Positions 1 through 8,493 of a stretch of DNA of 64,000 bases are shown here, piece by piece. The notes beneath the pieces were generated by a model, which saw only the letters and a list, made by a program, of their open reading frames with translations, ran no database searches and was not told the DNA's origin. This DNA comes from Verrucomicrobiota bacterium (GTDB taxonomy: Bacteria > Verrucomicrobiota > Verrucomicrobiia > Chthoniobacterales > Terrimicrobiaceae), in the NCBI GenBank assembly GCA_017305195.1, contig JAFKMU010000046.1, positions 62,001 through 126,000 on the forward strand. The letters are read 5' to 3'. Numbering within the stretch: the stretch's first letter is position 1; each line of letters begins with the position of its first letter. A program made the translations under genes and the position numbers.

Positions 1-882
1 GCGGACGTAATACGGGTCTTTTTTCAGGTTCTCCAAAAGGCGCTGTGAATAAATCTGCCCGCCCGCCTGAATCCCGGCGGAAATGGCGTCCGTATAGCCG
101 CCGTTCTGGATTTGCGTCGCGCCTCCAGTGAGCGGCGAGATTAAATTCGTCGTCTGCGGGAAGGCTCCGGCTCCTTCCGCGATCATGGCGGCAAGAATAG
201 CCTTGGCTTCGGCGTATTTGTCGGACGTCACCATGTAACCGCGGAGTCCCGCCGAGCCGTCTGATTCCTTCCAGGCGTCCGGGTTGTTCGGGTCGGGCGC
301 GTTATCAAGGACGGTGCCGGAAATGGGCAACTGGCGTCCGTCCTGAAAAACGAGCATCCATTGCCGATCCGAGCCGATGCGCTCGCGGGCGGCCGTTTTT
401 TGGGCCGTGCCGTGAACCTCGGTGCCAGCCGGGAGAATCAACCGGCCATCGTAGAAGACATCCTCGGTGATGAGGCCGATGATGGGCGTGTCGATGTTGG
501 TGGACTCGACCGTGTTGACCAGCTCGCATTTTAGGAGCCGCCCATACGGGAGATAGTATTCGCTCAAGGAATCCTCCTTCGTGGCGAAAATGGCCTGCGG
601 GATCGGCGGCGGCGGTTTCGGCGTAGCCTGTGCCCGCGCAGCGATCGGAGTAACCGGCGCGGCGGGCGGCGGGCTGGTGCGGCCCGGAGCCGGAATGTTC
701 TCGTTGAACGTGTAGCCGGTGGCGGCGGTGGCCTGCGCGGGAATCGGAGCAGTAGCCGGTTTCGACTGCGGCCCGCGCTGCATGAAAAGAATGGCGAGGA
801 CGATAGCGCCTGCAATGAGGAAGAGGACGAGCCTTCCGGCAGGCTTTTGGGTGAGTTCCGTCCAGAATTTGCGAATGTTCAT
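1..882 (-). CDS. virB10: VirB10/TrbI-like channel protein (C-terminus cut by window edge)
   Basis: Inner-membrane to outer-membrane spanning component of a P-type type IV secretion channel. Starting at the ATG at 882 the protein begins MNIRKFWTELTQKP. One membrane segment follows near residues 16-34, then a Pro/Ala-rich periplasmic linker, then the conserved barrel region (PIIGLITEDV, GTEVHGTAQKT, GLRGYM). The start overlaps the stop of the VirB9-like gene by 4 bp (ATGA). Only 294 codons are present. The counterpart at 53980-54975 has 331 residues, so about 40 C-terminal residues lie outside the window. Confidence 0.85.
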   Translation of the reverse strand, partial: MNIRKFWTELTQKPAGRLVLFLIAGAIVLAILFMQRGPQSKPATAPIPAQATAATGYTFNENIPAPGRTSPPPAAPVTPIAARAQATPKPPPPIPQAIFATKEDSLSEYYLPYGRLLKCELVNTVESTNIDTPIIGLITEDVFYDGRLILPAGTEVHGTAQKTAARERIGSDRQWMLVFQDGRQLPISGTVLDNAPDPNNPDAWKESDGSAGLRGYMVTSDKYAEAKAILAAMIAEGAGAFPQTTNLISPLTGGATQIQNGGYTDAISAGIQAGGQIYSQRLLENLKKDPYYVR

Positions 883-1715
883 TTGAAGTCTCCGGTCAGG
901 GGTTGCGGTTGGGATTCAACGCGAACAACGAGGACGTTCCATTTGTTGTCCGGGGAGAGATGGTTACGACCTCCCTGCCCGTTGCCGGTCACGGCGAAGA
1001 ACGCGGGCGTTACGGATTTGGACGGCATGACGCCGGACGCATCGGCCAGCGATTGCGTGTAAATCCGCTCATCGAGGCGCACGGCCAAGTCCTGCGGCTT
1101 GTAGTAGATCGTCTTGTCGGACGTGTTCTCGAGTTCGACGCGGAAAATCAGCGTGTCCTCGGCCTCGAAGCGCCAGACATCGCGAACGTGAACCGTGAAA
1201 CCGTCGTAATAGTTCGTGATGCCCGGTGCGGCATGGAGCACCCCGGCGAGGGCGTCCGGCTGATTCGCGGCAAAGAGCGGATACGCCTTGGCCTTATCCA
1301 TGAGGCCAAGCAATTTTTCGGGGACAATCGCCATCTTGCCGTCCTTTCCGCGCCGGTCGTCAGCAAAGAACGTCAGGTTGTAGAAGGGTTTGTCAGAGGC
1401 CGTCAGGTGCAGGATGTAAGCCTTGCGGTTGTAGATAACCGTCAGGTGGTCCTCAGCGTCAGGTTTCAGCGCCCTAATCGAAAAATAAAAATTTCCTGGC
1501 GTGAACGAGATGAGGAAACCGGCGTTGTCCTGCTCCTGTGCCGCGACGCTCTTGGCGTAGAGGCCGGAGATTCGCGATGGGAACATGATGATGGTCGTTC
1601 CCGTTTTGCGGGCCACCGGCACGTCGTAGATCACAAATTCATCGAGCGGTTTCTGGACGATTGGCCCGGCGTGCGCCGTGGTCGCGACTAGCAATGAGAT
1701 GAGGTATTTTTTCAT
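879..1715 (-). CDS. virB9: VirB9/TrbG-like outer-membrane channel protein
   Basis: Periplasmic/outer-membrane component of the conjugation channel, expected to form the core complex with the VirB10- and lipoprotein-type subunits. It is 278 aa with an N-terminal signal peptide (ends about residue 16, THA-GPI). A VirB9-like N-terminal part follows (FVIYDVPVARKTGTTIIMFP), with a C-terminal domain containing ERIYTQSLADASGVMP. It overlaps the VirB8-like gene upstream and the VirB10-like gene downstream by 4 bp each, indicating translational coupling. Most residues match the copy at 54972-55811. Confidence 0.85.
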   Translation of the reverse strand: MKKYLISLLVATTAHAGPIVQKPLDEFVIYDVPVARKTGTTIIMFPSRISGLYAKSVAAQEQDNAGFLISFTPGNFYFSIRALKPDAEDHLTVIYNRKAYILHLTASDKPFYNLTFFADDRRGKDGKMAIVPEKLLGLMDKAKAYPLFAANQPDALAGVLHAAPGITNYYDGFTVHVRDVWRFEAEDTLIFRVELENTSDKTIYYKPQDLAVRLDERIYTQSLADASGVMPSKSVTPAFFAVTGNGQGGRNHLSPDNKWNVLVVRVESQPQPLTGDFK

Positions 1716-2344
1716 AGGGGCTTTTCGGTGTAGGTGAAGTCCTGCACGACGAGCGGGAGCCGTCCGTTGGCGAGCAGATCGGGGTTGCGGATGAAAAGAA
1801 ATTCCGTCTGGAATTTCACCGGCTCGCGAAATTCGAGCTGGTTCACGGTGCCCGTGCGAACAAGGTTGCCCTCGGCCCGGACGCGGACGGTTTCAAAGGA
1901 CTGGCCGGAGCCGTCCTTGATTTGCCGGGTGTCGAGAATGTCGATCTTGGTGACTTCGACCTTTTGGTGAATCTGCTTTTCCTTGAACTCGGGATTTTGC
2001 TGGCGGTAGATCGAGGCGGCCCTTTTCCGAGCGGGATCTTCCAGAAACAAGCGCTTCATCAAGTCCGGCAGGTCCGGGCCGATGGGATTGCGTTGGAGGA
2101 GAGCCAGGCACGCGAGCCGGGCATGATAGGCATGGAGGCTGCCCGCTTCCTCGAAACCTTGCAGCGGCGCATAAATGAGCGTGCCGCCCGGATCGAGGAT
2201 GACGACTTTCTCCTTCTGCTTCATCGCGGCGATGGTGAGATAGGGCGCGGCGACGGCGCACCCCACGGCGAGGACGGCGAGCGCCATCCAGAATCGGGCA
2301 GCGATGAGGTTGTTCGTGATGCTGGTAACGGCGGATAATTTCAT
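1712..2344 (-). CDS. virB8: VirB8/TrbF-like inner-membrane assembly protein
   Basis: Bitopic inner-membrane protein that nucleates assembly of type IV secretion systems. It is 210 aa with one transmembrane helix (about residues 17-38) after a short cytoplasmic N-terminus, and a periplasmic NTF2-like domain. The C-terminus contains EFREPVKFQTEFLFIRNPDLL. It sits between the VirB6-like gene (6 bp upstream) and the VirB9-like gene (4-bp overlap). It is almost collinear with the second copy at 55808-56440, which has the same length. Confidence 0.83.
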   Translation of the reverse strand: MKLSAVTSITNNLIAARFWMALAVLAVGCAVAAPYLTIAAMKQKEKVVILDPGGTLIYAPLQGFEEAGSLHAYHARLACLALLQRNPIGPDLPDLMKRLFLEDPARKRAASIYRQQNPEFKEKQIHQKVEVTKIDILDTRQIKDGSGQSFETVRVRAEGNLVRTGTVNQLEFREPVKFQTEFLFIRNPDLLANGRLPLVVQDFTYTEKPL

Positions 2345-2350
2345 GGGATG

Positions 2351-3532
2351 TCAGGAGTTGCGGGATTCGAGCGGCTGGGCCTTGGCCGCGTGGGAATTGA
2401 AAGCGGCCTGCGCCGCGTGCGGCGTGGCGAGACTGCCGGGATGGTGGGAGACCGTGTTCGCGTTCGTATCGACCACGGAAAACGCGGTAGGGCTGGTCTG
2501 GTGAGCTACCATTGCGGGGTTGTCGGGGTTGGCTACGCTGTCCCCGCCAGCCGGAACGGGCGGCGGCGGTGGCACATCACCGCCGCTGAGCGAGCCCGAA
2601 ACGTCCCCGGCAATGCGGGCGGCTGCGCTGGCGGTTCCGGCGACGGCCTGCGCTCCGGCGAGAGCGCCTTGCACGGCGGTCGATCCGCCCATTGTTGCCA
2701 CGGCGCCCGCTGCGGTCAGTCCCGCGCCAACGGCCAATCCTGCGGCCTGCATCGTGCCCTGCACTCCGGCCTGCAATGCGGCGGTGGTGCCGCTCACGCC
2801 TTTCATGATCGCTCCGGCCACGAAGGGCACGGAGAGATAAAAGAACACCGTGATGATGGCCGCGAACGCCATGATGAACGGAAAGAGCAGCCAGTTCTGA
2901 ACGATGATGAGGTTCGTTCCGGCCTGCACCAGCCCGCCCGCCGTGATCGGCATGAAAAGCGTGTCGCTGATGGCGACAATGACAATATCCACGAGACAGA
3001 TGGCGACGTGCCAAAGCAGCACGGTCAGCGAGGTCACGCCGAACTGAACGCCAAGCGATTGCGTCGGACTGAAAAACAGAAACCCGATGAGTAGCGGCGA
3101 AACGGCGATAAGTCCGGCGATGGCAAATTCCTGAAAGAACCGCAGCACGAGCAGCATGAAGCGACCGATGCCTTGGAAGAACATGCCGATGGCGGCAGGC
3201 ACGATCTTCCCCAAGTCCGTCCATGAATCGGACGGCTGGTTTTCGATGCGCGAGCGGAGAAGCTGCACGAATTTCGCGTCGCGGGCGTTCGTGAATTTCG
3301 TTCGCATTTCGATGAACGCTTTTTGCCCGCCGTCCATCATCGTCGGATAACTCACGAGCAATCCGACGATGAGACTGACCTTAATGAGTGCCCCGAGAAT
3401 GGCGCGGGGGTCGGAACCGGCCCGCCACGCCATCTCGCCGATGCCGATGACGCAGAGCACGAAGGCGAACGGCATCAACAGCGTGCGGATGTCGAGGGCC
3501 GCGTTGTAGAGATTGTTAAGCGAGGGAATCAT
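2351..3532 (-). CDS. virB6: VirB6/TrbL-like polytopic membrane protein
   Basis: Inner-membrane channel component. It is 393 aa with several strongly hydrophobic segments between about residues 15 and 235 (for example FAFVLCVIGIGEMAW, AIAGLIAVSPLLIGFLFF, FPFIMAFAAIITVFFYL). An Ala/Gly-rich amphipathic region and a Pro-rich, hydrophilic C-terminal tail follow. This layout is typical of the TrbL/VirB6 family. Its order between the VirB5-like and VirB8-like genes agrees. The copy at 56450-57664 has a slightly longer tail (404 aa). Confidence 0.82.
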   Translation of the reverse strand: MIPSLNNLYNAALDIRTLLMPFAFVLCVIGIGEMAWRAGSDPRAILGALIKVSLIVGLLVSYPTMMDGGQKAFIEMRTKFTNARDAKFVQLLRSRIENQPSDSWTDLGKIVPAAIGMFFQGIGRFMLLVLRFFQEFAIAGLIAVSPLLIGFLFFSPTQSLGVQFGVTSLTVLLWHVAICLVDIVIVAISDTLFMPITAGGLVQAGTNLIIVQNWLLFPFIMAFAAIITVFFYLSVPFVAGAIMKGVSGTTAALQAGVQGTMQAAGLAVGAGLTAAGAVATMGGSTAVQGALAGAQAVAGTASAAARIAGDVSGSLSGGDVPPPPPVPAGGDSVANPDNPAMVAHQTSPTAFSVVDTNANTVSHHPGSLATPHAAQAAFNSHAAKAQPLESRNS

Positions 3533-3558
3533 GGGATGGGAATGAGGTTGCGCCGCGC

Positions 3559-4431
3559 TCAGAAGCCGGGCGGCAGATCGTTGTTGGGCAGGGTGAGGTC
3601 GGGCATATCCGCTTCGGCTTGGGCGGCGATTTGGGCCGATTCCTGATTGCGTTGACGGCTGATTTCCTCGGCGGCAACTTCCTCCTCCTCCTTCCGGTTC
3701 TGGTTGAGGGTGTGGAGGGATTCGACCTGGCCGTGGGCTGTCTCCACCATGCTGTCGAGATCACCGAGGGCGGTCTGAGCCGTGGCGAGCGAGCCGACGA
3801 GCTTTTGCACCTCGGCATCGGTCTGCGCCCCTTTCAACTGCGTGTTGAGTTGGGCAATCTGGCCCTTGAGCGTGACCCGCTTGCTTTGGGCTTGGAGAAG
3901 TAATTCCTGAAAACGGGAATACGCATTCTCGACGGCGCGGTATTGCTTGAGCGGGTCGCTCGGATCGCGAAACGAAGCGATGCCGTCAAAGGTCGTTCCA
4001 AGGTTTTTCCAGCCATTAAGATTGATGGGCCGAAAAAGTTCCTGAATCGTGCCGGAGAGTTGCGCTCCTTGCTGAACGATGCCGGCAAGATCGCTCAGGG
4101 TGTCCGTGATACCGGAGCTTTGCAGATAGCCGGAGAACAGACCGTTATCAATCAGACCCACGGCGGCGGCGGGATCTCCGATGGCCTGCTTGACTTGGTT
4201 GGCAGTTTCCAACTGCTGTCGAACCGTGGTGAGCGTATTCGAGAGATTCGTCAGTTGCTCGGCCCATTGGGTCTGTTCCCAAGCATATTTCAACTGGTCG
4301 AAAATGTTCTTTTGAACGGTGGCTTGCTCCACGATGGGATCACTCACCACGTCGCCCACTCCGAGAACGGCGTGGGCGTGAGGAGCGGCGAGCGCGGCGG
4401 CAGATGCGGTAATGATGACAGTCTTTTTCAT
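3559..4431 (-). CDS. virB5: VirB5/TrbJ-like periplasmic protein
   Basis: Probable minor pilus-tip or periplasmic component. It is 290 aa with an N-terminal signal peptide (cleavage likely after AHA near residue 21) and an otherwise soluble, helical, Gln/Glu/Leu-rich body with heptad-like stretches, as in TrbJ. The region AENAYSRFQELL and the following helices match the copy at 57699-58577. That copy also has the same conserved end (NDDLPPGF versus NNDLPPGF here). Confidence 0.78.
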   Translation of the reverse strand: MKKTVIITASAAALAAPHAHAVLGVGDVVSDPIVEQATVQKNIFDQLKYAWEQTQWAEQLTNLSNTLTTVRQQLETANQVKQAIGDPAAAVGLIDNGLFSGYLQSSGITDTLSDLAGIVQQGAQLSGTIQELFRPINLNGWKNLGTTFDGIASFRDPSDPLKQYRAVENAYSRFQELLLQAQSKRVTLKGQIAQLNTQLKGAQTDAEVQKLVGSLATAQTALGDLDSMVETAHGQVESLHTLNQNRKEEEEVAAEEISRQRNQESAQIAAQAEADMPDLTLPNNDLPPGF

Positions 4432-4464
4432 GGCGGATGACGATTGGGTTTGGTGGCGCGGGTT

Positions 4465-4773
4465 TTACTCGTAGATTGGGATGGAAATTTCGTAGGGGAC
4501 GGTTTTCACCGTGGCGTTGGGATCGGGCGCGATGGGCAGCCGATACACGGACAGGCGCGGCTTGGACTGGCCCACCGCCTCGCGCTTCTGCATATCCTGC
4601 AAAATCCAATACTGGCGTTTCACCGTGTCGGACGCGCCGCGCTCGTAACCTTTCTGGAATTGGGATCGAGTCGCGCACGCCGGAAGCAGGCAGGCCACGA
4701 GCGCGGCCCAAACGCCCGCCACGACGACGGCTTTTATTTTCCTACAAGGAACGGAAGGAACGATGGTTTTCAT
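4465..4773 (-). CDS. Small conjugation lipoprotein
   Basis: 102-aa predicted lipoprotein. A positively charged N-terminus is followed by a hydrophobic stretch and a lipobox (LLPAC, Cys about residue 32), then a short hydrophilic domain (KGYERGASDTVKRQYWILQ) found almost unchanged in the copy at 58607-58915. Its place between the VirB4-like and VirB5-like genes suggests a role like VirB7/TrbH or TrbK, but sequence alone does not decide this. It begins 7 bp after the VirB4-like stop codon. Confidence 0.75.
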   Translation of the reverse strand: MKTIVPSVPCRKIKAVVVAGVWAALVACLLPACATRSQFQKGYERGASDTVKRQYWILQDMQKREAVGQSKPRLSVYRLPIAPDPNATVKTVPYEISIPIYE

Positions 4774-4780
4774 AATGGTG

Positions 4781-7483
4781 TCAGGGTTTGGAAGAAACGG
4801 AGGCGGCGGATTCAGCGAGAATCCCGGTCACGATGTCTTTGTGGTTTCGGAGCAAACGGCTCCGGTTGTCGAAGTCCTCTCCGGTCGAAGAGGAGCAGAA
4901 GAGCATTTCGGGAGAGACCCGATTGTGAATTGTCCCGCAACGAGGCTGGCGAACGTCCAAATGGTAATAAGTCAAAGCCGCATACTTATTTCCGGGCGGA
5001 AGATGCTCGGGCAGCGGATAGCGGGACACCGCTTCCTTGGTCGCCTCGGACAAATCAATGTCCTTCGCGACATCTTCAATATCGCGCCGGTCATTCATGC
5101 GCGTAAAAAAGAACTGCTTGGCGTTACCGAAGACGATTGGCCGAATGGCCGACCGTTGGAAACGGCTGTATTGCTGGACGATTGAGATTATCCAGGTGGA
5201 GAACTTGCTTAACTGCGCGTAGAACTCCGAGACGAGCTGTTCCCCACCGGGAATGTCGAGCGTTCGGGCAACTTCCTCGAAAACGACTCGTTTCCGCGCC
5301 CCACGCGGAAGCGTGATGATGTGTTGCCGTCCGTAATTCGCGACCAAGAACCCCGCCAATTCCTTCAACTGGCGGTTCGACTCGGGAATATACGTCAAAT
5401 CGAAGTGGGCCAGCCTGCCCGTCATCGAGAGCGTGGAGTGTCCGCACACGAGCCTCTGCTCGTTCCATGGGGCGAGCAAAGTCGCGAGGTGGTTGATTTC
5501 GGTGCGGTCGTGCTCGGGAAACGGAGCCACGAGCATCATCTGCTGGAGCATGTCGTGGGTCGGGTAGTCGGTGGGCTGGAAGAACGCGAACGCCGCGTTG
5601 CGCACATACCGCTCGGTGTCGGGCGATTTGAGAAACCGGGAAACGTCCTCGGCGGTCGGCTTGGCAATCAGGCTTTGCCGCTCATCCTCGCTGGCCGCGT
5701 GGCGAAATTCCGTCCACGCCTCGACGAAGGTTGCGGAAACCGGCAGATGCGCGGTCTTGTAAGCAAGGGCGGCCATCGCCTGCCGCGCCGCGGCGTCAAC
5801 CCGGCTGCTATCCTCCGCAATCCATTCCTCGAAGCGGTCGGTATAAAGCTGCTCGATGTATTGGGTGATTTGCGCGAGCCGGAGACTTCGCTTGTCCTCA
5901 TCGGCGGGATGCCCGGCCATTTTCGCGACGAGGGCAGCGGCGGTGGTGATTTGCAGGTTGGTCAGCGGTGCGCCCTGTGTGTCGAGGTAGTTCAGGCACA
6001 GGTCGCCATCCGGCTGAATGACAATGGGCGTGGCTCCCTGCGCCTGCGTCCAAATGCCGTAGGACAGCCCTTCCTCGACGATCAGCGTGAAGTCGTAGTA
6101 AGGATCGGTCTGCGAAAGCAGGTCCGACATGAAGGCGGATTTTCCGGCCCGCGTCATGCCGAGCAAAACGGCGAGCTGCGGCGTGCCGGAAAGGAAATTG
6201 CGAACGCCAATCAGATTCCGGTTGGAACCGTCATAAAGCGCCTCGGCTCCGTCCAAGTGGCCGGTAAAGGTGGACGAAAACGGCAGGATGTCGGCGAGCC
6301 ATTCGTCGAGGCCACTGTCGGCGTGATGCGTGTATTTTCCCCACACCCACCCCGGCCACGTCTGGAACCAGACATTTTTCGTGGTGGCAGTGGAGGAAAC
6401 ATTCGATGTCCAGCATTGGGCATCCTCCATCGCACCGAAGGCGGCTTCGATCTGCCGCGTTTTGGAAATCAGGCCGTCCTCGGTCGAATCCCAAACGTGA
6501 ACAACGTAGTCGTATTGAAATGGCACGGTGTCGCCCTGGGCGAGATGCCGGATGCGCTCCTCCTTGACCGCCTTCGCCGTGAGAAGCGAATGCTTGCCTT
6601 CGGCGGCATAGTCGCCGCGCACTCGTTCAAGGGAGCGTTCCGCCTTGCCGATCTCCTTGCGGACGTTCTGCGGATACAAGTTGACCGTAATCGCGTAGTC
6701 TAAAAAAGGCAGCGAAGTGACCGCCCAGAAGATCCCGCGCCGCGTGCGCTGCGGACGCCGTTTCAGGATAATGAGATTGTGGTAAAATCCGTCCGCGAAA
6801 AAACCGAACGTCTTTCCGCCCTGCACCCCTTGGTGCCAGCAGTTTTGATGAATGGTTTCCTCCTCGCGGAACTGTCCGATGGGGTCGTAGTTGTCGCGCC
6901 GGAGATACGACGGATTGAAGAAGGTCGAGTAGTAGCGAAACAAATCCGCCGTGGACATGGACACGACGCGGCAGCCGTGCGGCTCGAACAATGAGGCCAT
7001 GATGCGCCCGTGCTGCTCGAAGCCTTCGTTGAATTGCGCGAGAATGCGCCGGTAGTGCTCGTTGAGCAGTTCGCGGCCCGCACCAGCAGGAGGGTTCACC
7101 GTGATACGGCGCGACAAAAACAGGACGAGCTTTTCCCGGCGAAGCCGCCCCTCTTGCATGGCCCGCCAATAGCGGTTGAATCGCTCGTTGCGCGAAATCG
7201 CGGCCCATGAATCCGGGGCGCAACGCTCGTCGGTGACGGTTTTATACGCGGTGAGTTCGTCGCGATAGTCGGAATCCACAGACCATCGGATTTGTGCGCG
7301 GGTGGATTCGTCGAGAGTATGGAGAAATTGCCGGACGGCGGAATAGAAGCCGTCAAGCGCGTGCTCGCTCGCGTGGCGAAGGTCAGGCACGTCGAGCACG
7401 AAGCCTTTGGAAACGAAGCCGTGCTTGTCGAGATCGTTCCAGATGATGAGGTCGTTGGAAAACCAGCCGTTAGGCGCTTGCAT
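4781..7483 (-). CDS. virB4: VirB4/TrbE-like conjugation ATPase
   Basis: Cytoplasmic ATPase that energises channel assembly and pilus biogenesis. It is 900 aa from the ATG at 7483, chosen because the open frame upstream overlaps the VirB3-like gene and the homologous copy aligns from MQAPNGWF. Walker A is GMTRAGKS, about residue 444. The probable Walker B strand reads RVVFEEVA, with Glu where Asp is usual, in both copies. It overlaps the end of the VirB3-like gene by 14 bp. Confidence 0.9.
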   Translation of the reverse strand: MQAPNGWFSNDLIIWNDLDKHGFVSKGFVLDVPDLRHASEHALDGFYSAVRQFLHTLDESTRAQIRWSVDSDYRDELTAYKTVTDERCAPDSWAAISRNERFNRYWRAMQEGRLRREKLVLFLSRRITVNPPAGAGRELLNEHYRRILAQFNEGFEQHGRIMASLFEPHGCRVVSMSTADLFRYYSTFFNPSYLRRDNYDPIGQFREEETIHQNCWHQGVQGGKTFGFFADGFYHNLIILKRRPQRTRRGIFWAVTSLPFLDYAITVNLYPQNVRKEIGKAERSLERVRGDYAAEGKHSLLTAKAVKEERIRHLAQGDTVPFQYDYVVHVWDSTEDGLISKTRQIEAAFGAMEDAQCWTSNVSSTATTKNVWFQTWPGWVWGKYTHHADSGLDEWLADILPFSSTFTGHLDGAEALYDGSNRNLIGVRNFLSGTPQLAVLLGMTRAGKSAFMSDLLSQTDPYYDFTLIVEEGLSYGIWTQAQGATPIVIQPDGDLCLNYLDTQGAPLTNLQITTAAALVAKMAGHPADEDKRSLRLAQITQYIEQLYTDRFEEWIAEDSSRVDAAARQAMAALAYKTAHLPVSATFVEAWTEFRHAASEDERQSLIAKPTAEDVSRFLKSPDTERYVRNAAFAFFQPTDYPTHDMLQQMMLVAPFPEHDRTEINHLATLLAPWNEQRLVCGHSTLSMTGRLAHFDLTYIPESNRQLKELAGFLVANYGRQHIITLPRGARKRVVFEEVARTLDIPGGEQLVSEFYAQLSKFSTWIISIVQQYSRFQRSAIRPIVFGNAKQFFFTRMNDRRDIEDVAKDIDLSEATKEAVSRYPLPEHLPPGNKYAALTYYHLDVRQPRCGTIHNRVSPEMLFCSSSTGEDFDNRSRLLRNHKDIVTGILAESAASVSSKP

Positions 7484-7793
7484 GGGAATGAAGAGGGTTG
7501 CGGGGTTGGCGGACGGGCGGCATCCAGCCGGTGCCGGTGGAGAGGGTTTCGAGCAAATCCGTGTCGAACGACCTGGGCTTGCCCTGCCGGAGCGCGAAGA
7601 CGTAGGCGGTCGTGAGGGCGAACGGCACCGCGCCTGCACCGACGCTGAACGTCGGCGCATGGTGGCGCGAGAGCATGACCACGAGGCCGATGCTCAAAAG
7701 GAGGCCCGCGAGGATGAACACAATGTTCATTCCTTCGATGCCCCAAATTTTGCCGTCGCTGTCGTCGCCGGCATGTGTAGCGACGCGGTTCAT
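7470..7793 (-). CDS. virB3: VirB3/TrbD-like membrane protein
   Basis: Small inner-membrane protein of the conjugation channel, 107 aa. One or two hydrophobic helices lie at about residues 24-62 (MNIVFILAGLLLSIGLVV, then FALTTAYVFAL), with a hydrophilic C-terminus. The ATG at 7793 was preferred because it overlaps the VirB2 stop as ATGA and gives exactly the length of the copy at 61609-61932. Position directly before the VirB4-like gene supports the VirB3 assignment. Confidence 0.78.
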   Translation of the reverse strand: MNRVATHAGDDSDGKIWGIEGMNIVFILAGLLLSIGLVVMLSRHHAPTFSVGAGAVPFALTTAYVFALRQGKPRSFDTDLLETLSTGTGWMPPVRQPRNPLHSHASA

Positions 7794-8035
7794 TGTCCGA
7801 CGCTGATCGTGGGCAGGCCGCCCGCGTTGAAGAGGGCTTCGGCGATCACGACGGCGAGGCCGAGAAGCAGGCCGCCGACGATGGACATTTTGCCCATGTC
7901 GGCATTGCCGCTGCGAACCTGCCAACCGCCGTGCGCAATGACGACGACCGCGATGATAAATAGGAATTTGGAAATGATGCCGAGTCCTTCGGACATCGCT
8001 CCGTCCAGTGCTGCTGCGATGAGTGGTGTGTTCAT
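7790..8035 (-). CDS. virB2: VirB2/TrbC-like pilin
   Basis: Probable pilus subunit, 81 aa from the ATG at 8035. Two hydrophobic helices (about residues 19-36 and 51-69) are separated by a short hydrophilic loop with SGNADMGKM, the pattern of VirB2/TrbC pilins. It lacks the long cleavable signal seen in many TrbC proteins. It follows the XRE-type gene with a 4-bp overlap, and the palindrome at 8071-8088 lies 35 nt upstream of its start codon. Confidence 0.8.
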   Translation of the reverse strand: MNTPLIAAALDGAMSEGLGIISKFLFIIAVVVIAHGGWQVRSGNADMGKMSIVGGLLLGLAVVIAEALFNAGGLPTISVGQ

Positions 8036-8400
8036 ACGCTGGCGACTGTGCCGGAAATTTGGAGCGCCCATGCCCCGAGTTCGGGGCAACTTAACAAGGC
8101 CAAAAAACCGAATCCGTAGCGTGAGGCTTTTGCTTCGCAAATCGCCTCGTAGAGACGGCGGGCGCAGAAAATTTTCGGCGGATACAAGTCCTTCGGGTCG
8201 GCACCGAGCACGCGGGAGATAAACAGAAGGTCGTCGTCGGACACCCACACCTCACGGGATTCGATCTTGCAGACTTTCTTTCGGGTGGCGTGCTCCATCC
8301 CGACGATTTGAAGTTTGATGGCGAGTTGATTCTGCGACCACCCGACTGCGTTGCGCAGACGGCGAATCTGCGGGCCGACAATATTGAAATGGCGTTTCAT
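8032..8400 (-). CDS. XRE-family helix-turn-helix regulator of the conjugation operon
   Basis: First gene of the left conjugation operon, 122 aa. An N-terminal XRE-like HTH (IVGPQIRRLRNAVGWSQNQLAIKLQ) is followed by KIESREVWVSDDDLLFISRVL. The end is less conserved and includes CPELGA, encoded by the palindrome at 8071-8088. The ATG at 8400 was chosen to match the start of the copy at 62177-62545. A LytTR-type repeat pair lies 42 bp upstream. Likely role: transcriptional control of transfer genes. Confidence 0.8.
   Translation of the reverse strand: MKRHFNIVGPQIRRLRNAVGWSQNQLAIKLQIVGMEHATRKKVCKIESREVWVSDDDLLFISRVLGADPKDLYPPKIFCARRLYEAICEAKASRYGFGFLALLSCPELGAWALQISGTVASV
8071..8088 (-). repeat. 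Dispersed 18-bp hairpin palindrome, copy 1
   Basis: TGCCCCGAGTTCGGGGCA on the plus strand: two 7-base arms around a 4-base centre (AACT on the minus, coding strand). It lies inside the 3' end of the XRE gene, 35 nt upstream of the VirB2 start codon. Further copies lie at 39402, 46103 and 62216. Confidence 0.75.
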
Positions 8401-8441
8401 GCCCGCACCGAACAACGGGCGAAAATGCGCCGCCGGTGCGA

Positions 8442-8471
8442 GTGACGAATGGAACCTATTTTGTGACGAGC
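8442..8471 (-). promoter_or_regulatory. Probable LytTR binding site upstream of the left conjugation operon
   Basis: Two 9-bp direct repeats, GTGACGAAT and GTGACGAGC (plus strand), are separated by exactly 12 bp. This is the usual LytTR spacing, putting two half-sites on one face of the helix two turns apart. It sits between the LytTR regulator gene and the XRE gene, 42 bp upstream of the XRE start codon. The same element at 62586-62615 has identical repeats and the same 12-bp spacer sequence. A short GC-rich hairpin (8477-8489) follows, possibly the kinase/regulator terminator. Confidence 0.7.
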
Positions 8472-8493
8472 GGACCCCGGCGAGGCCGGAAGA

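Noticed and set aside
4915..4960. CRISPR-like spacing or tandem repeats anywhere in the window
   Set aside because: No regularly spaced direct repeats with unique spacers were found here or elsewhere; the large repeats are paralogous genes.
5321..6703. Plus-strand long open frame opposite the VirB4-like gene (and its equivalent near 58902-60305)
   Set aside because: Both are antisense shadows of a strongly conserved ATPase gene in GC-rich DNA.
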